Below are positions 1-11,091 of a DNA stretch of 26,706 bases, piece by piece. Made by a program: the position numbers and the translations under genes. The stretch is taken from NCBI GenBank assembly GCA_025331445.1, contig JAIWNE010000225.1, forward strand, positions 1 to 26,706, read 5' to 3'. Origin of the DNA: Blakeslea trispora (Eukaryota; Mucoromycota; Mucoromycetes; Mucorales; Choanephoraceae). Under the pieces are notes generated by a model. It was not told the origin of the DNA and made no database searches. It worked only from the letters and a program-made list of their open reading frames with translations. Every line of letters starts with the position of its first letter. Position 1 is the first letter of the stretch.

Positions 1-775
1 CCCAAGTTCAATAAAAAGAGATTCGGCAACCTTAAAAGCACAGACCTCAGTAGTGGATAGAGAATAGGCGGATAAAAAGCATTTTTTGAAGATGAGGTAG
101 AGAGATGGCGACATGAGAAGAGACCAAGTACCGTGAACGACGATATATCAGAGAGAAAAAGTATCTCTTGAATTCAGGACAATGACCAGTGGCAATAGTT
201 AGAGAGATAAACACATGAGCACATAAGAAAGAAGGTAGACGTGAATAAGTCAGACATAGGATGGAAGCATAGTAGGCAATTGGAAGTGTGTTTTGTCAAA
301 ATGGTCCAAGGCAATGACTACAAACAGAGCAAGTTAGTACATGCAATTTATACAAAAGCATTTGAACATTTAAATGGAGAAATCGAAGGACCTTAAACAG
401 AGTAACTTGAAAAAGACGCATCAATCCAAATAGGCAGCCTTTATAAGAGGGTATACAGAAAACAGTCAAAGCGGTATAGGTTTGAGCAGCATGGTAAAGA
501 GCAGGCAGTTTGGATAAAGAAGTCATGAATGAGTTGGCAGAAAGCAATACAGAAGAGTGTGACATGGATAAGAATTGTCTATCAAAGTCAATGATGAGTA
601 TCTACACAAGTATGTACAAAATTGATGAACAGCAGATATATACGGATGAAGAGTTGAAGGATTCAAAGAAATAGAAGAGAAGCGTAGTCGGGTTATTGAG
701 ATGCTGTCATGATAATGTGATATACATGTAGCTATTGTGAAATAAAAGAGTCAATAATGTTGATGGATTATATGA

Positions 776-807
<32 letters not shown>

Positions 808-3800
808 TAAAAGTGCTTACCTTTTGCTGTGCATTTAATAAAAAAAAAAGAGAGAAAAAAGAAAATGGGGGATTGAAAAAATGGCTAGTATATATGAGAA
901 ATATGGCAGTGATGGGAAGAAAGTATAATTTCATTGACAGATTTAAGCTAAAATCATACTGAAAAGGAAAATGTCTTGGATTTGCATAAACAGACCTTAT
1001 TAGTGATAAATTAAAGGAACGCTTTACAAAACGGGATCTTAAAGAAGCACTTAAGACAGAATCTATGAAGAAAGCTGATAGCAAAGCGTCGAGCTATTTC
1101 ATGTTAAACAAATTGAGTAAAGCAATTTTAAACATAAAAGTGATAAGTTAAAAATCATAATGTATCAAAAAGCAACCCTCTTACATAGTGTCGCATTTGA
1201 TCATGATTCAATCGAATATAACTATAGGATGATACATTATGAGGCATGAATAATATTATTATTCATTTAGTGTAATCGCTCATACATATATAGTATCAGC
1301 GTCGCACCCTTTAGATCCATCTAAATACTAAACATTGAAGAATACAAGTTTCAGTTAGAACATGCTGTCATTTTATGACAGTTTCATGTAGCCCAATATA
1401 TCGTAGGATGGTGGATATCAAAAACATAAAGAAAAAGTATGCAAATAGATCATTCAGATGCAAAAAAATGGTGATGAATCCCTTTAATTTAATAAGAACT
1501 GTCCATCATGATTTTGCAATAATTAATCTTCATTTTATCGAACCTCTAACGGATATCGTAAATTTATTTTTGAAGTAATCATACTTATTCACCAAAGCGA
1601 TTCAAACATGTCTCTTGTTTAGGAGTAATGCATATATGACTAATCCCATTAGATTGATAAATAAGTATAGATGTTGATGATCTTTCAATTAATCTCTTTG
1701 GCTGAAAATCAAATGCAATTGCAAGCAACTTGTTTATAATTTGGCATCATTGCAAGTTGTACGAACACTTTGAATGGTAAAATACTACTTTGTTAGTTTT
1801 TAACTTTACTTCAAATATAATTGTTGAAAGAGATAAATAGAAAAATTAGATGACTTCAAACAATAGTTTCGATAAATTATAATCAGAGCAGGGAACATTT
1901 GTTTATTCCACTATGAGAGCATCAAATAACTTTAAACGCAAATGAGTGCTTCTTCATAAACAATTCAATATTATCAAACTTTCATCTACATTGTATATCG
2001 TCTTGTGTAGCAAAATTTACCATCATACATCTATCTTTTGAATTTAGAGGTATCCCTTTTTAGTATCTCTTTGAGAAATTGGTTAATCACATTTCAAATT
2101 TTCAACTTTATCATATAAGCAATCGCTTTCTATGGTATTTGCAGATGCTTTTTTTCTTTACTTTATTTTTCTTCAACCTTTTCCGAGATGGCTTACCATC
2201 TTGCATGCTCATGTAAGTTTGAGATGTCGACATGCAGAACTGATGAGCAGCGAGAAAGCTAACATGTGCTCATGGAAGTCAACTTTTTTAACTAAAGGAA
2301 TATGTATTTCTTACAAGCTTTGACTTTTCTAAACAATCTTTGGTATGCAAAAGCAATTCAGAGCATATGAAATCAATGCTTCATAAACGATATTATTATT
2401 GAAATCTAAGGATTGTGTCTTTTTTTTTTCTACAATTCAAATGTAATTTTTTTTTGACTATATCTTATTCTTTTTAAGTGAACAATTGAGTTCATTACTA
2501 TCACAAAAACTCTTATTTTTTTTGGGTGAAGCGTATGATGCAAAAGAAATATGAACCAAATTATCAACATTTACCTTATTTCTTTTTCTTAGTGACGGAA
2601 AATCCAGTGTTCTGATTGGCCAATTTCTAAGAAGGTTCTAGGACTTTTCTCTCTTTACCTATATTAAGATAGCTGACATATTTTAAAAGTAAATTGCCCC
2701 CAAAATTCCGCATTATTTATGGGGGTGACATTACTCTCTCTCTTCTGTTTTCTTTCTTTTTATCTCGCCCTTTTTTTGCTTCAGTCTATTGATTACTATA
2801 CCCCTTTGGTTTCCTAAATCTCAACGATATTTTCTTTCTAGCTTAAGGTGATTTATTCTAGTCATTCAACATGATCGCTAACCTATCCATTCTTTTATCT
2901 GTCTAGAAAGCGGCTTACTTTTAGGTTTGTTCACGATCAATTTGGTCAGCTCAAGTCCTTATCATACATTCACTCATCTTACCATCGCAAAGCAGACAAT
3001 TGCAGTTTTTAAACACGCCACCACTAAATCATTTGAAAAGGATCAATAATTACACCATTTTTGAAATTATCAGTAATGGAGATGATTACACTAAGATGAG
3101 ACTTCTTTTAATCGCGCTTAATATAAAGCAAAGGTGAGCAACTCGATGGTATTACATATGGCTTTATAATCTAACATTTTATGAAAGTAGATAATGTATT
3201 GGTCACACTGTTAGATGATTGTTTTATGATGAGGCCCAATGGATCTTTGAAGCATGGTAAGGTATTGTTCCATTTCTACAATTGATTACCTGACACACAT
3301 ATAAACCTTTGAAGATAGTATGCAGTCATTATCATCTCTGACTGAATCAACCTAAACATCCGGATTGCACCTTCAACTTGTAATAACAACCTTTTATCAC
3401 TTTAGTTTATTGAAGACAATGCTTGCACTCTCCAAATAACAATTTCTAGCCGAATTTACATCTGATTTACTAGAGATCAATCCTATCAATGACAAAATGG
3501 AATTAAGAGGTAAAGCTACCAGTAAAGTTAACAGCTTAGTCAAAGGGAGATGGTATCATTGCCAACATCTTTGTCGCTGAAAGAATCAATTCAGGTTACA
3601 TATCAACAGCACTTTGGATGATTAAAGGTTCTTTAGAGAGTTTCATGATTTTTGAGAGGTAAGCATCTATGAGGTGGATTACAGTATAGCTAGTTGGACC
3701 ATTTTTTTTATCATTTGGGAAATAAAAACGTATTATGATGGATTAACTGAAAAGCGATTCTTAAATTGTTGCTAGCATTGACCGAAAATGTTGATGATTG

Positions 3801-4330
3801 TTGATGATATACTCATTTCAATAAACATGTACAACAACCAATTGTCTTGATAAAAGAAAGGGAATGAATCACTCATATAGAGTCTACAATTGATCCTTCT
3901 GTTCTTCTTTTATGTCTTTTCAACTAGGCATTCAATATCACTATTAAGTCCAATATCAATTTCACAGCATTTAAAGTTATTTGTCTACACAGTTGATTTG
4001 CCTAGTCTCAAGCTTGGATTCCAATTTTTAAGACCAACAGTTCTTAAAAGTGATAATGAAACACTTCATCCTTATTAAGTGAGAGTCATTGGCAGAAGAT
4101 AAAATAGCGATTTGGTAGGAATTGGAATCAGTTCTTTTTTTATTTTATTTTTTCCTTTTGACTACCTTTTAGTTTACATATAATTCTTTCTTCCTTTTCA
4201 AACGTCTCTCTAACTTGCCACTTCTAGTCTCACAACTGTATCAGACTTTTCCATCTTATTTATGCTTCATTTTTGCCCATGAATGGTAACTTGACTTAGT
4301 CCATCCTATATAATCTCACTTTATATAGTG
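1..4330. other. AT-rich region with no convincing gene
   Basis: I see no gene I can support here. Open frames are short and mostly explained by A/T-rich composition. The minus-strand frame at 296-565 (89 codons, ATG start) is the least trivial, because it is not low-complexity, but I do not recognise it and cannot tell it from a chance frame or a decayed element. The first 700 bases of the plus strand are visibly purine-rich. An ATTGGCCAAT palindrome at 2615-2624 lies next to a heat-shock-element-like GAAGGTTCTAGGA, but no reading frame follows it. Confidence 0.5.
783..807 (+). repeat. 25-bp poly(A) tract
   Basis: An uninterrupted run of 25 A, followed by further A-rich sequence to about 850. 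It could be a simple microsatellite or the remnant of a retrotransposed poly(A) tail. No identifiable element body lies directly upstream on the plus strand, so origin is unresolved. Confidence 0.8.
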
Positions 4331-4339
4331 ATGGTTCAA

Positions 4340-5530
4340 AGCTGGATGCTGGCGTGGAGGGATAATGGTCTTAGAGAGTCTTGCCGAGGCAGTTCACTTA
4401 AGGTATCCTGCAGAAAGTTCTCCTTTTTCACGCCATCGGATACCCGCCTTCAAAGCCAAGTTTTCCACATGGTAGTGTTGTAAAGATGACAGTTGCTCTT
4501 GTACTACTTGCAACAAGGGGGAAAGTTCAGAGTACAAAGGTAGATCACGGATCAAATTCGATTCAATCTTAGATCGCTTTCTTTGAAGTAGAGCTTCGGT
4601 GCGAGAAAAGGTATAAGCTTGACGGCGATAATATGCCCTTGTTGTTTTGGCGGTGATATGCTTCAAATGTTCTCATTTAAGGGAAGTAGAAAGATGTAAA
4701 GGAAAACTAGCTACTTCCCCGGACAAGCGGAAGTTCAGCTTCACCTGAAAGGTAACATTCTTGTCTAGTCGAGGGTGCGTTTTCCAGAAACCGTTACCTA
4801 TAGAGGTAGCAGAAGAAGAAGGAGAGGATGATGACTGGAGACGGAAGTGTAGTGATAATAGCCTATGATTCGTCCACTCAATTGGCAAAATGTCAACTTG
4901 ATTGCGATTATACAGAACACTTGAAAGCATATCTTTTGTAAAAAAAACCGTAATCAATACACGAAGTACCTCTATGGTTCAGAAAGGTGGGCAATGCAAG
5001 CTGGCCAGTAGAAGTGATGGCGTATATGAAAAACCGATCAATATATTCAAGCCATTCTTGGGGTGCTCTATGAGGAAGACTAAGAAAGTGGTTGGCATAT
5101 GAATAGTTAAAATCACCCAGAATTACTTGCCGTGATGGTGTGGGAGAGAAGAAAGTATTTATAGAAGCTGAGGTGGGAAAGCTTGATCGTTCACAACTAT
5201 TAGCAGGAAAGTAGACAACTGTGAGGGTGAATGAACCAAAAAGATTTGAGCGATGGGTAATGGATGTATTTATAAGACGACCATAGCGACTGATGAAGGA
5301 GTTAGAAAATTCAATATCTGGATGAAACAGACCAGACCGCAATGAGCGGACCAGATGCTGTTTTGAGCTTGAAATTGTTGATGAAGTGTTTGTTGCAAGA
5401 GCACATCGTCAGTGTGCGTTTCTTGGAGAGCTAAAATATCAAAGGAGTGTGTGCGCAAATGGTGGATGAAAGATGAACGAACGTTAGGGTTGGCTGTCTT
5501 AGCAATACTACGACAGTTAAGAGTCTCCAT
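4340..5530 (-). pseudogene. LINE ORF2 fragment: AP-like endonuclease, RT missing
   Basis: The first plausible ATG is at 5530, opening METLNCRSIA. Endonuclease signatures follow in order across several frames: LNCRSI, ILALQETH (catalytic Glu), VILGDFN (Asp/Asn motif) and EWTNHRLLSL, where the usual SDH-type triplet has Asn for Asp. There are frame breaks near 5335 and near 4943 (within an eight-base T run on the coding strand), an in-frame TGA at 4673-4675 and another TGA at about 4390-4392 where LINE relatives usually have Arg. Coding resemblance fades at about 4340, before any RT motif. In an intact element this enzyme would nick target DNA for target-primed reverse transcription; here it must be dead. 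Confidence 0.75.
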
Positions 5531-5687
5531 TTTAAGGTGAACAGGACGGCGAAAGGGTGAGGATGATAAGGAGGGGTTATAAAGGAGCAGAGAAGATAGG
5601 TTTTCAAAACTCATTAGATTATTGAGAGGAGGGTCGGTCACCCAGGAGCGAGTCGGTGCCTGACTCAAATTCAACAATAGAAGGTAA

Positions 5688-7084
5688 TTAGGTAACTGGA
5701 AGCGAATCATCCATATCAATCTCCAAATCAGATTTGTCAAAGAGGGAAGGCTCCAGAGAGGGGGTAAGTTCGTTTAAGTATTTAGGGTTCTTAAGGCAGT
5801 GCTTGCTATTGGTGCGACTATGCCCCTGCAGTTCACAGTGCTTACACATTGCTTGAGATGAAGATAAAGATGTCTGAGTAGGGACACAATCTTGAATCTC
5901 AAAAGAAGAATGGCGCTCAAATAAACGCTGAGACTGACGAGTAGGATTTAACAATAGTGTGACCTTCTTGACTAATTCGACTGAAGGTAACGATTGGTCT
6001 GCGAATGAGTTCTCAATCTCAGAGCTAGCAGGTAAGGAAGGGTTCAAAGAGGGAGAAGTAGAACTACTTATTGCAGAAACTTCCATGGAAGTCGAGTTGT
6101 TTACCACCTGTTGAATGGGCTCAGTAACAATAGGGATAGGTGTCTTGCGTTTCTTTCCTGTACCAATGTTCTTCCTGGGACAAACCCGTGAGATGTGACC
6201 TGTTACATTACAATTGTAGTAAGTAGTAACTTTGCGTCTTGTAATACAATCAGCTAAGGCATGTTCAGAAATATGACAATAACGACAGAAAGGAGGCATT
6301 GAAGCCCGAGTGGCCTTAACCTGAATTCTTTCGAAATCATTGAGTAATACTAGTTCAGACTCATATGAGTAACCAAAAGGCTGATAAGACCAATCAATTA
6401 AATGAGATAAAGAACGAAAAGAAGTGTTTGATGTCTTAGAAGACTTAATCTCAAGAACAACATAACTGTTGCCTGCAAAAATTCCCTTTGAGTTGGTGAA
6501 AATACCACAATTAATCACTCTGCCAAAATGTTTAAGATTTTGGTTCATGTCACGATGAAGCTGAGCTAAGCCACCGTCTCCGCATCCATATTGAGCAGGA
6601 AGACTCGAAAGTGTAATCTTTAAAATCTCAGAAAAAGATGAGAGAGAAGAAAAAGCCAATATCTTGCCTAAGGTCTTCAGATGTAGACCTTCACGTTGGA
6701 TTGTAGAATATTTTAGAGGAGAAACAACAAATTCAGCAAAAACTTGAGAGTATTCTCGGCGGGGTGATTCGGAGACAAGCCATAGGTGTTTGTCACTACC
6801 ACAAAACTCGAAAAGTTCGTCAATACAGCTGTCCGCATTATTGTTGCGCGTAATATCGGCGAGAAGAGAATTTGGAAGGCTCCCTTTTAAAAAAGGTCTC
6901 GCGACATAACGATAAGCATCACGTTCAGCGCTATCTATGAGGTGCCCAAGCTCAGCAGTAGGCTTAATAGTATATGGGTCGACTGTCTTGGAAGAGGTGC
7001 GTTTGATGCCTGCGTTCACAGCATCGACCCAAGGCTTTCGTGTCGTTTTGAAGGTTGTCGAGGGTTGAAAGGCCCCTTTGTGTG
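5688..7084 (-). pseudogene. LINE ORF1, gag-like zinc-knuckle protein (5'-truncated)
   Basis: An open frame of about 465 codons with no true ATG at its 5' end; it runs rightward to the boundary of the inverted repeat at 7087 and meets a stop (TAA) just inside it, so the original start was probably separated by the transposon. The C-terminal half has three zinc-knuckle-like motifs. The first, CRYCHISEHALADC, is a perfect CX2CX4HX4C. The second reads YYNCNVTGHISRVC, where the first Cys has become Tyr (TAC for TGC). The third is CKHCELQGHSRTNSKHC, with a longer last spacing. Ser/Pro-rich linkers lie between the second and third. The expected role is RNA binding and RNP formation for LINE retrotransposition. 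It overlaps the frame of ORF2 by about 50 bp at its 3' end. Confidence 0.75.
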
Positions 7085-7086
7085 CT

Positions 7087-7269
7087 GTTTTTGCCTTTTA
7101 GTTGGCGCCCTTTGAGATTTTGGATCACGGCTTTTGAGACTGTCTTTGTGGCCTTTGCCAAAAAAATTGCTTTGATTGAACTGTAGTTCGCGGTCTTCGA
7201 ATCGGGCAATAGATATTACTCTTCAAAGAAATGCTTTGCAGAGACATTTCAAAATACAACTCAAAAAAT
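7087..7269 (+). repeat. Left terminal inverted repeat (183 bp)
   Basis: Its reverse complement matches 11092-11274 at every base I compared. The outer end reads GTTTTTGCCTTTTAGTTGGC and contains a GGCGCC palindrome. Homology stops at both borders (7086/7087 and 7269/7270), apart from a shared CTG or CTGG at the extreme end that may be part of the true terminus. Confidence 0.9.
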
Positions 7270-7380
7270 ATATTTATGCACTTGCTTCAGAAAGTTAAAA
7301 CGTTTTGTATTGCTAATGAGCTTTTATTTTTTCTATTAATTTCTTTTCATAACATATTTAAAACTACGAAATTAATTTTT

Positions 7381-8908
7381 TTAGAGCATGGGCTCAAGAT
7401 TTAAACACTTGTCAAAGAAAGTTGTGGCATGTCTAATCCAACCTTCACAGTCCGAGACAGTTACCGTTCTTGCAGCCACATCAATACGGGGGATGAGAGT
7501 ATCCTTTTCGGTAACCTCGCCTCTGCGCACATGCATCTTGATTTTGGACCACATTTCCTCAATTGGATTGAGGAAAGGGGAGTACTTTGGGAGATACATG
7601 CATTTGTACCCGCGAGAGACGATCAGGTTTTCCACCTCCTTGCTAGTATGAATGGGCGCATTGTCCATAACCAAGTACCGGCCTTGCATGCCGTGCGAGT
7701 CCAGAACATCCATAGTTGCCGCGAGAAATTGGAGGTAGTGGGTCGTTCTTGTACCCACACGGCCGTTCACCACATCGACGCCGGTTTCAGAGAGTTGCAA
7801 CTTTTTCTTTTTTTTTTCCCTCAGAAACAGCAGTAGGGCGACGCACCATCAAATTCACAATGCCTTTTTCGCACATGGCGCCGATAATTGAGATGGATAC
7901 ACCACGCTGAGTAGCAACTTCAATTTTTGCCGGCGTACCAGAAACAGAGCGACCAAATGTTCTTTTTATGTTCATGTTGAACCCAGCCTCGTCGATGAAG
8001 ATGCAATTCTTCATGTAGTCAAAGTCCTCCAAAGAGAGCCAAAGAGAAACCCAATCCTTTCTCAGCTGAAGAGTCTCAGCGGTGTTACGTGCCTTGGGTA
8101 GCTTTTCCAGCTTCTTCATCGTTAGGTTGCAATGCTTTTTCAAATGCTTCGAGATAGCATAAATGGTGATCTTCAACCCAGGAAAAGCCTCCATGACGGC
8201 CACTCTTGCTTCGTTAAGAGTGGCGTCGGCCTTTTTCTCATAGAAGTCCAAGAAGAAAAGCGAGTGTGCCTGGAAGAGCTTTTGATTGCCATACTTGCGC
8301 TCTTTTGGAGGAGCAGGAACGGGAGCATTTTCTTCTTCATCGGTATCGACCTCTATGGTCTCCTTCTTTCTTGCTTCTTCCATCAAGATACGAGCCTTAC
8401 GGACATAGTCCTGGGCAGTACGGACTACGATCCCTGTTTCCCTGGCAGCTTCAGAGGCGAACTTTCCTTCCAAGAAGACCAGACGGAAGAGTTCGTTGAC
8501 CTGTTAAATGAACAATGATATTAATTTTTTTTCTTAACTTTGTAATGTAGTTTAGTGCTTTACCTGAGTCTCAGTATACTTGCGGTACTGAGTCTTTACT
8601 ATCTGGTTGGCCTTTGGGATCGCATCAACATCAACGCTGCCTTTGGAACTTTTGTTGGCCTTGCTGCCTGCTGTGTTTAAATTGACGGCGACAGGCATAA
8701 AGTTTGACAATGTCAAAATTTGCTGAACCTCATTGTGAGGGCTGTTGGTGTTGACCCATTCCATTTCTACTGCTTGAGCAAAGTCGTCTTGAACGCTACG
8801 AGTTTCGTATTGCTCAAAGGCATCAGCTTCAAGTCCTTGGAAGCATTCTTCAACCATGGCGCAGTGCTTGTCCATAACAAAAGAGTAAGAGTTGTTGGTG
8901 CTTGACAT
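7381..8908 (-). CDS. Tc1/mariner-type DD34E transposase, one intron, one frameshift
   Basis: It would cut and paste the surrounding element by binding its inverted repeats and cleaving through an RNase H-fold catalytic core. The ATG is at 8908, with a TATAAAAG 72 bp upstream (8980-8987). Exon 1 is 8908-8564 and exon 2 is 8500-7381, joined across a 63-nt intron (GTAAAG...TTAACAG) with the frame kept. A helix-turn-helix spans about residues 112-150 (SEAARETGI). The catalytic residues are D285 (FIDEAGF), D394 (VMDNAPIH) and E429 (SPFLNPIEE), with 34 residues between the second and third. A run of ten A on the coding strand (7808-7817) carries the single frame break, as if one A were extra; upstream and downstream frames are otherwise open. 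At about 487 residues it is longer than classic Tc1 (about 340) because of an N-terminal extension of about 110 residues that I do not recognise. Activity depends on whether the A-run length is real. Confidence 0.85.
8501..8563 (-). other. Predicted 63-nt intron of the transposase gene
   Basis: The donor is CAG/GTAAAG and the acceptor TTTAACAG/GTC. Splicing joins the two frames in phase 0 between Gln115 and Val116 and restores continuity into the helix-turn-helix. Without splicing the first frame ends three codons later. Confidence 0.8.
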
Positions 8909-8979
8909 TTTTAGTAAGTAGAAAATAATAAGAGTATCAGTGAGAGATATGGAATGTTAGAAAGACAAGTTACTCATTT

Positions 8980-8987
8980 CTTTTATA
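8980..8987 (-). promoter_or_regulatory. TATA box of the Tc1-like transposase gene
   Basis: TATAAAAG on the minus strand, 72 bp upstream of the ATG at 8908. Position and match are good for a Pol II core promoter; no other evidence. Confidence 0.45.
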
Positions 8988-9124
8988 GAAAAAAATTAAC
9001 GGCCATCATCTTGTCAAGAACGACAGCTATGATATCAATGTATGTAATGAACATAGTTAAAACGTCATTAATAATCAGTGGAAGAGAGTTTTAGACAAGA
9101 TAATGATGAGCGCAGAGTACATAA

Positions 9125-9600
9125 AAATCTTAATGAACGTAATGAACGTAATGAACGTAATGAACATAAAGAACGCAATGAACGTAATGAACATAATGAA
9201 CATAATGGCGTAATGAACATTATGAACTTAATGGTGTGATAGCGGAGAAAGTCAGTGCACAGGCTGTCAAAATGTGATGTACATAAAAAACTTAATGAAC
9301 GTAATGAACAAAATGAACATAATGATACAATAATGAAGGCGGAGTATGTAAATCCAGAAAAAAAAACCCAAGTGCACACAAGAACTATAATGAACATAAT
9401 GACGCAACACAGTAAGCAAATTTAATGAACATAAGTATGTTAATGAACACAATGATATCAATGAACATAATCATATCAATAAGCAGAACAATTTTAATGA
9501 ACATAACATTTTTAATGAACATAACATTTTTAATGAACATAACATTTTTAATGAACATAACATATCTATTGAGCATAACGTTTTCAATGAACATTGCATT
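9125..9600. repeat. Imperfect 9/18-bp tandem repeat array (AATGAACRT units)
   Basis: The left part is built on a 9-bp unit, TAATGAACG or TAATGAACA, in near-perfect tandem from about 9132 to 9220. The right part (about 9496-9560) has four copies of an 18-bp unit, TTTTTAATGAACATAACA, which is a doubled and diverged form of the same unit. Because the unit is a multiple of three, several frames stay open on both strands and give repetitive peptides (MNITFL on plus, MFIKNV and LRSLRS on minus). I regard these as repeat artefacts. The array lies inside the Tc1-like element. Confidence 0.9.
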
Positions 9601-10054
9601 TTTGATAAACAGAACGATTAAACTGAAGAGAGCAATTTTATAAAAATCAAAAAGTTCTCATACAATGCAACATAATGGACGCTATCATACTGCTTCTACA
9701 ACGAAAGAATAATTGCAAGTAAAAGCAGAAGATGGACGTAATTTGTGTACCTGACATACTTGCGAAGCAAAAAAAATTAAAGAGCGCATCAAAAATTTAA
9801 ATTTAGTGAGCGCGAAATGATGTTCTACAGGCTCGCGAAGACTTTAACAGGAAAATGGCAACACCTATTACCTCAATGGAGCACACACGGTATGACAAAG
9901 AGGAAAGGCATTACGTATCGTCATAGTCATAAAATGTTATTGCTTTCAGGGACATAAAGAATAGCCAAAGAAACTGCGCTGTCATTTACAGTAAGGCTTA
10001 TAAGCCAACAATGCTTGTTTACGTATATAACACTGTTCTACAAAATTTTCTAAT

Positions 10055-10590
10055 TTGCTGAAGCTTTTTTATACGTTTATTATATCAATGATATTCTTTA
10101 CTCTTGTCAAGAAAAACAAGAAGGCGCAAAAAGCAATCTCTACACAAGAAGCAATTCCTTCGCAAGAAGCAATTCCTTTGCAAGATTCAGCTATATCGGT
10201 TGGAACACCAACTGAATTTACTTTAAGTGAAAAACAAACTACTACGAGTTGCCGCAATCAATCGTTCAACTGGATTCATCTTTTAACCAGAACTTGAGAC
10301 TAGAAGATAGTGCATCCACAGTGGAAAAGGCTTCTGAAACACAAGAAAAGTAAAAGTCTTCAAAAAGAAGAAGAAACTACACAGAGGAAGATACCCATAA
10401 CTGCCTCCACTTATACTTTGATATGGGCTTGACAATACGAGAGATTCATCACATAACAGGAATGTGTATAGGATCTATTCAACTACGTGTCAAGAAACAG
10501 AGAAAGAAATACCCTGAAAGACGTAGAGACATCAAAGTTACAGATGAAATGATTGACAACTTAAAGCAGCTTTGCGTGATGCAAATCTAA
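10055..10590 (+). pseudogene. Degraded transposase-like helix-turn-helix N-terminus
   Basis: Coding signal is spread over two frames. The first part (10055-10297) carries a small repeat (QEAIPS twice, from an 18-bp DNA repeat near 10143-10185). The second (about 10210-10590) has one in-frame TAA at 10351-10353 and ends RRNYTEEDTHN then LYFDMGLTIREIHHITGM then KKQRKKYPERRR. This last block aligns by eye with the helix-turn-helix start of the minus-strand transposase in the same element (YRKYTETQVNEL then FLEGKFASEAARETGI), sharing the YTE, N, L, F, G and TG positions at the same spacing. No catalytic domain follows before the stop at 10588-10590. It is either a broken second transposase or a once-functional short DNA-binding derivative. 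Confidence 0.5.
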
Positions 10591-11091
10591 AAACAAATAG
10601 CTTTACACTTTCAATAAAGCTTGCTTTTGTGAGCATTTTTACTTTACAATTTTAAGACTGATGTTTGAACGAATAGCAATATATACGCGCAACTTAACAG
10701 CTGAATTGCTGTATTCTAAAACCAAGTGCGTATAAACTAACTTGTGGAAATTCCTGCACATGTAAAGTGTCTTTGAAAACTGAACTGTAAAACGCTCAAC
10801 ATTTTAACTCTTTTATTCACTACGTATGTAGACATCGATGCAAATATATTACCAAACACACTCTACTTATTCCGTACAATTTTAACTTCAAACGTATGAC
10901 CTACGAGCGCTTTCAAAAAAATTATTTAAGAGTGGTAAGTAGATTGTGTTGTTGCTTATGTAGAATTGCGTTAGAACATTTAGTTGTTAATGTATAACCA
11001 AAAAACTTCTTGATCGCTATTTGAAAAACATATATAAAATATTTCAAAAACCAAATATACGTGCTTTAGATTACTTCTGATGGCGAAATTG

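Larger units (their letters stand above)
4340..7086 (-). mobile_element. Truncated LINE (non-LTR retrotransposon), 5' part only
   Basis: Read leftward, this stretch holds a gag-like ORF1 (about 7085 to 5688) and the start of ORF2 with an AP-type endonuclease (5530 to about 4700) and the linker that precedes reverse transcriptase in LINEs (RWREKGELSAGYLK near 4400). No RT motif such as FADD follows, so the element ends before its RT. Its 5' end is cut by the Tc1-like transposon at 7087. Several frame breaks and stops show it is inactive. Losing the 3' half is the reverse of ordinary LINE 5' truncation and suggests deletion or rearrangement after insertion. The family (clade) cannot be fixed by eye. 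Confidence 0.8.

Noticed and set aside
707..1084. Minus-strand 125-codon frame with a poly-Phe run
   Set aside because: The Phe run comes from the A25 tract; the rest is AT-driven composition.
2610..2650. ATTGGCCAAT plus heat-shock-element-like sequence as a promoter
   Set aside because: One mismatch in the third HSE block and no reading frame downstream on either strand.
4318..4365. Plus-strand reading LYSDGSKLDAG, resembling an RNase H start
   Set aside because: Too short, hits a stop at once, and overlaps the minus-strand end of the LINE linker (RLSKTIIPPRQHP). Probably a chance reading.
6964..7209. Minus-strand 81-codon frame sharing its start with a plus-strand frame at 11152
   Set aside because: The shared peptide is just the translated inverted repeat, and the rest is LINE ORF1 out of frame.
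7388..8518. Several plus-strand open frames of 64-135 codons
   Set aside because: Antisense to the Tc1-like transposase exons, with no recognisable motifs.
9125..9600. Possible CRISPR-like array
   Set aside because: Units are contiguous without unique spacers, and the context is eukaryotic.
9068..9643. Open frames giving MFIKNV, LRSLRS and MNITFL repeats
   Set aside because: By-products of a tandem repeat whose unit is divisible by three; open on both strands.
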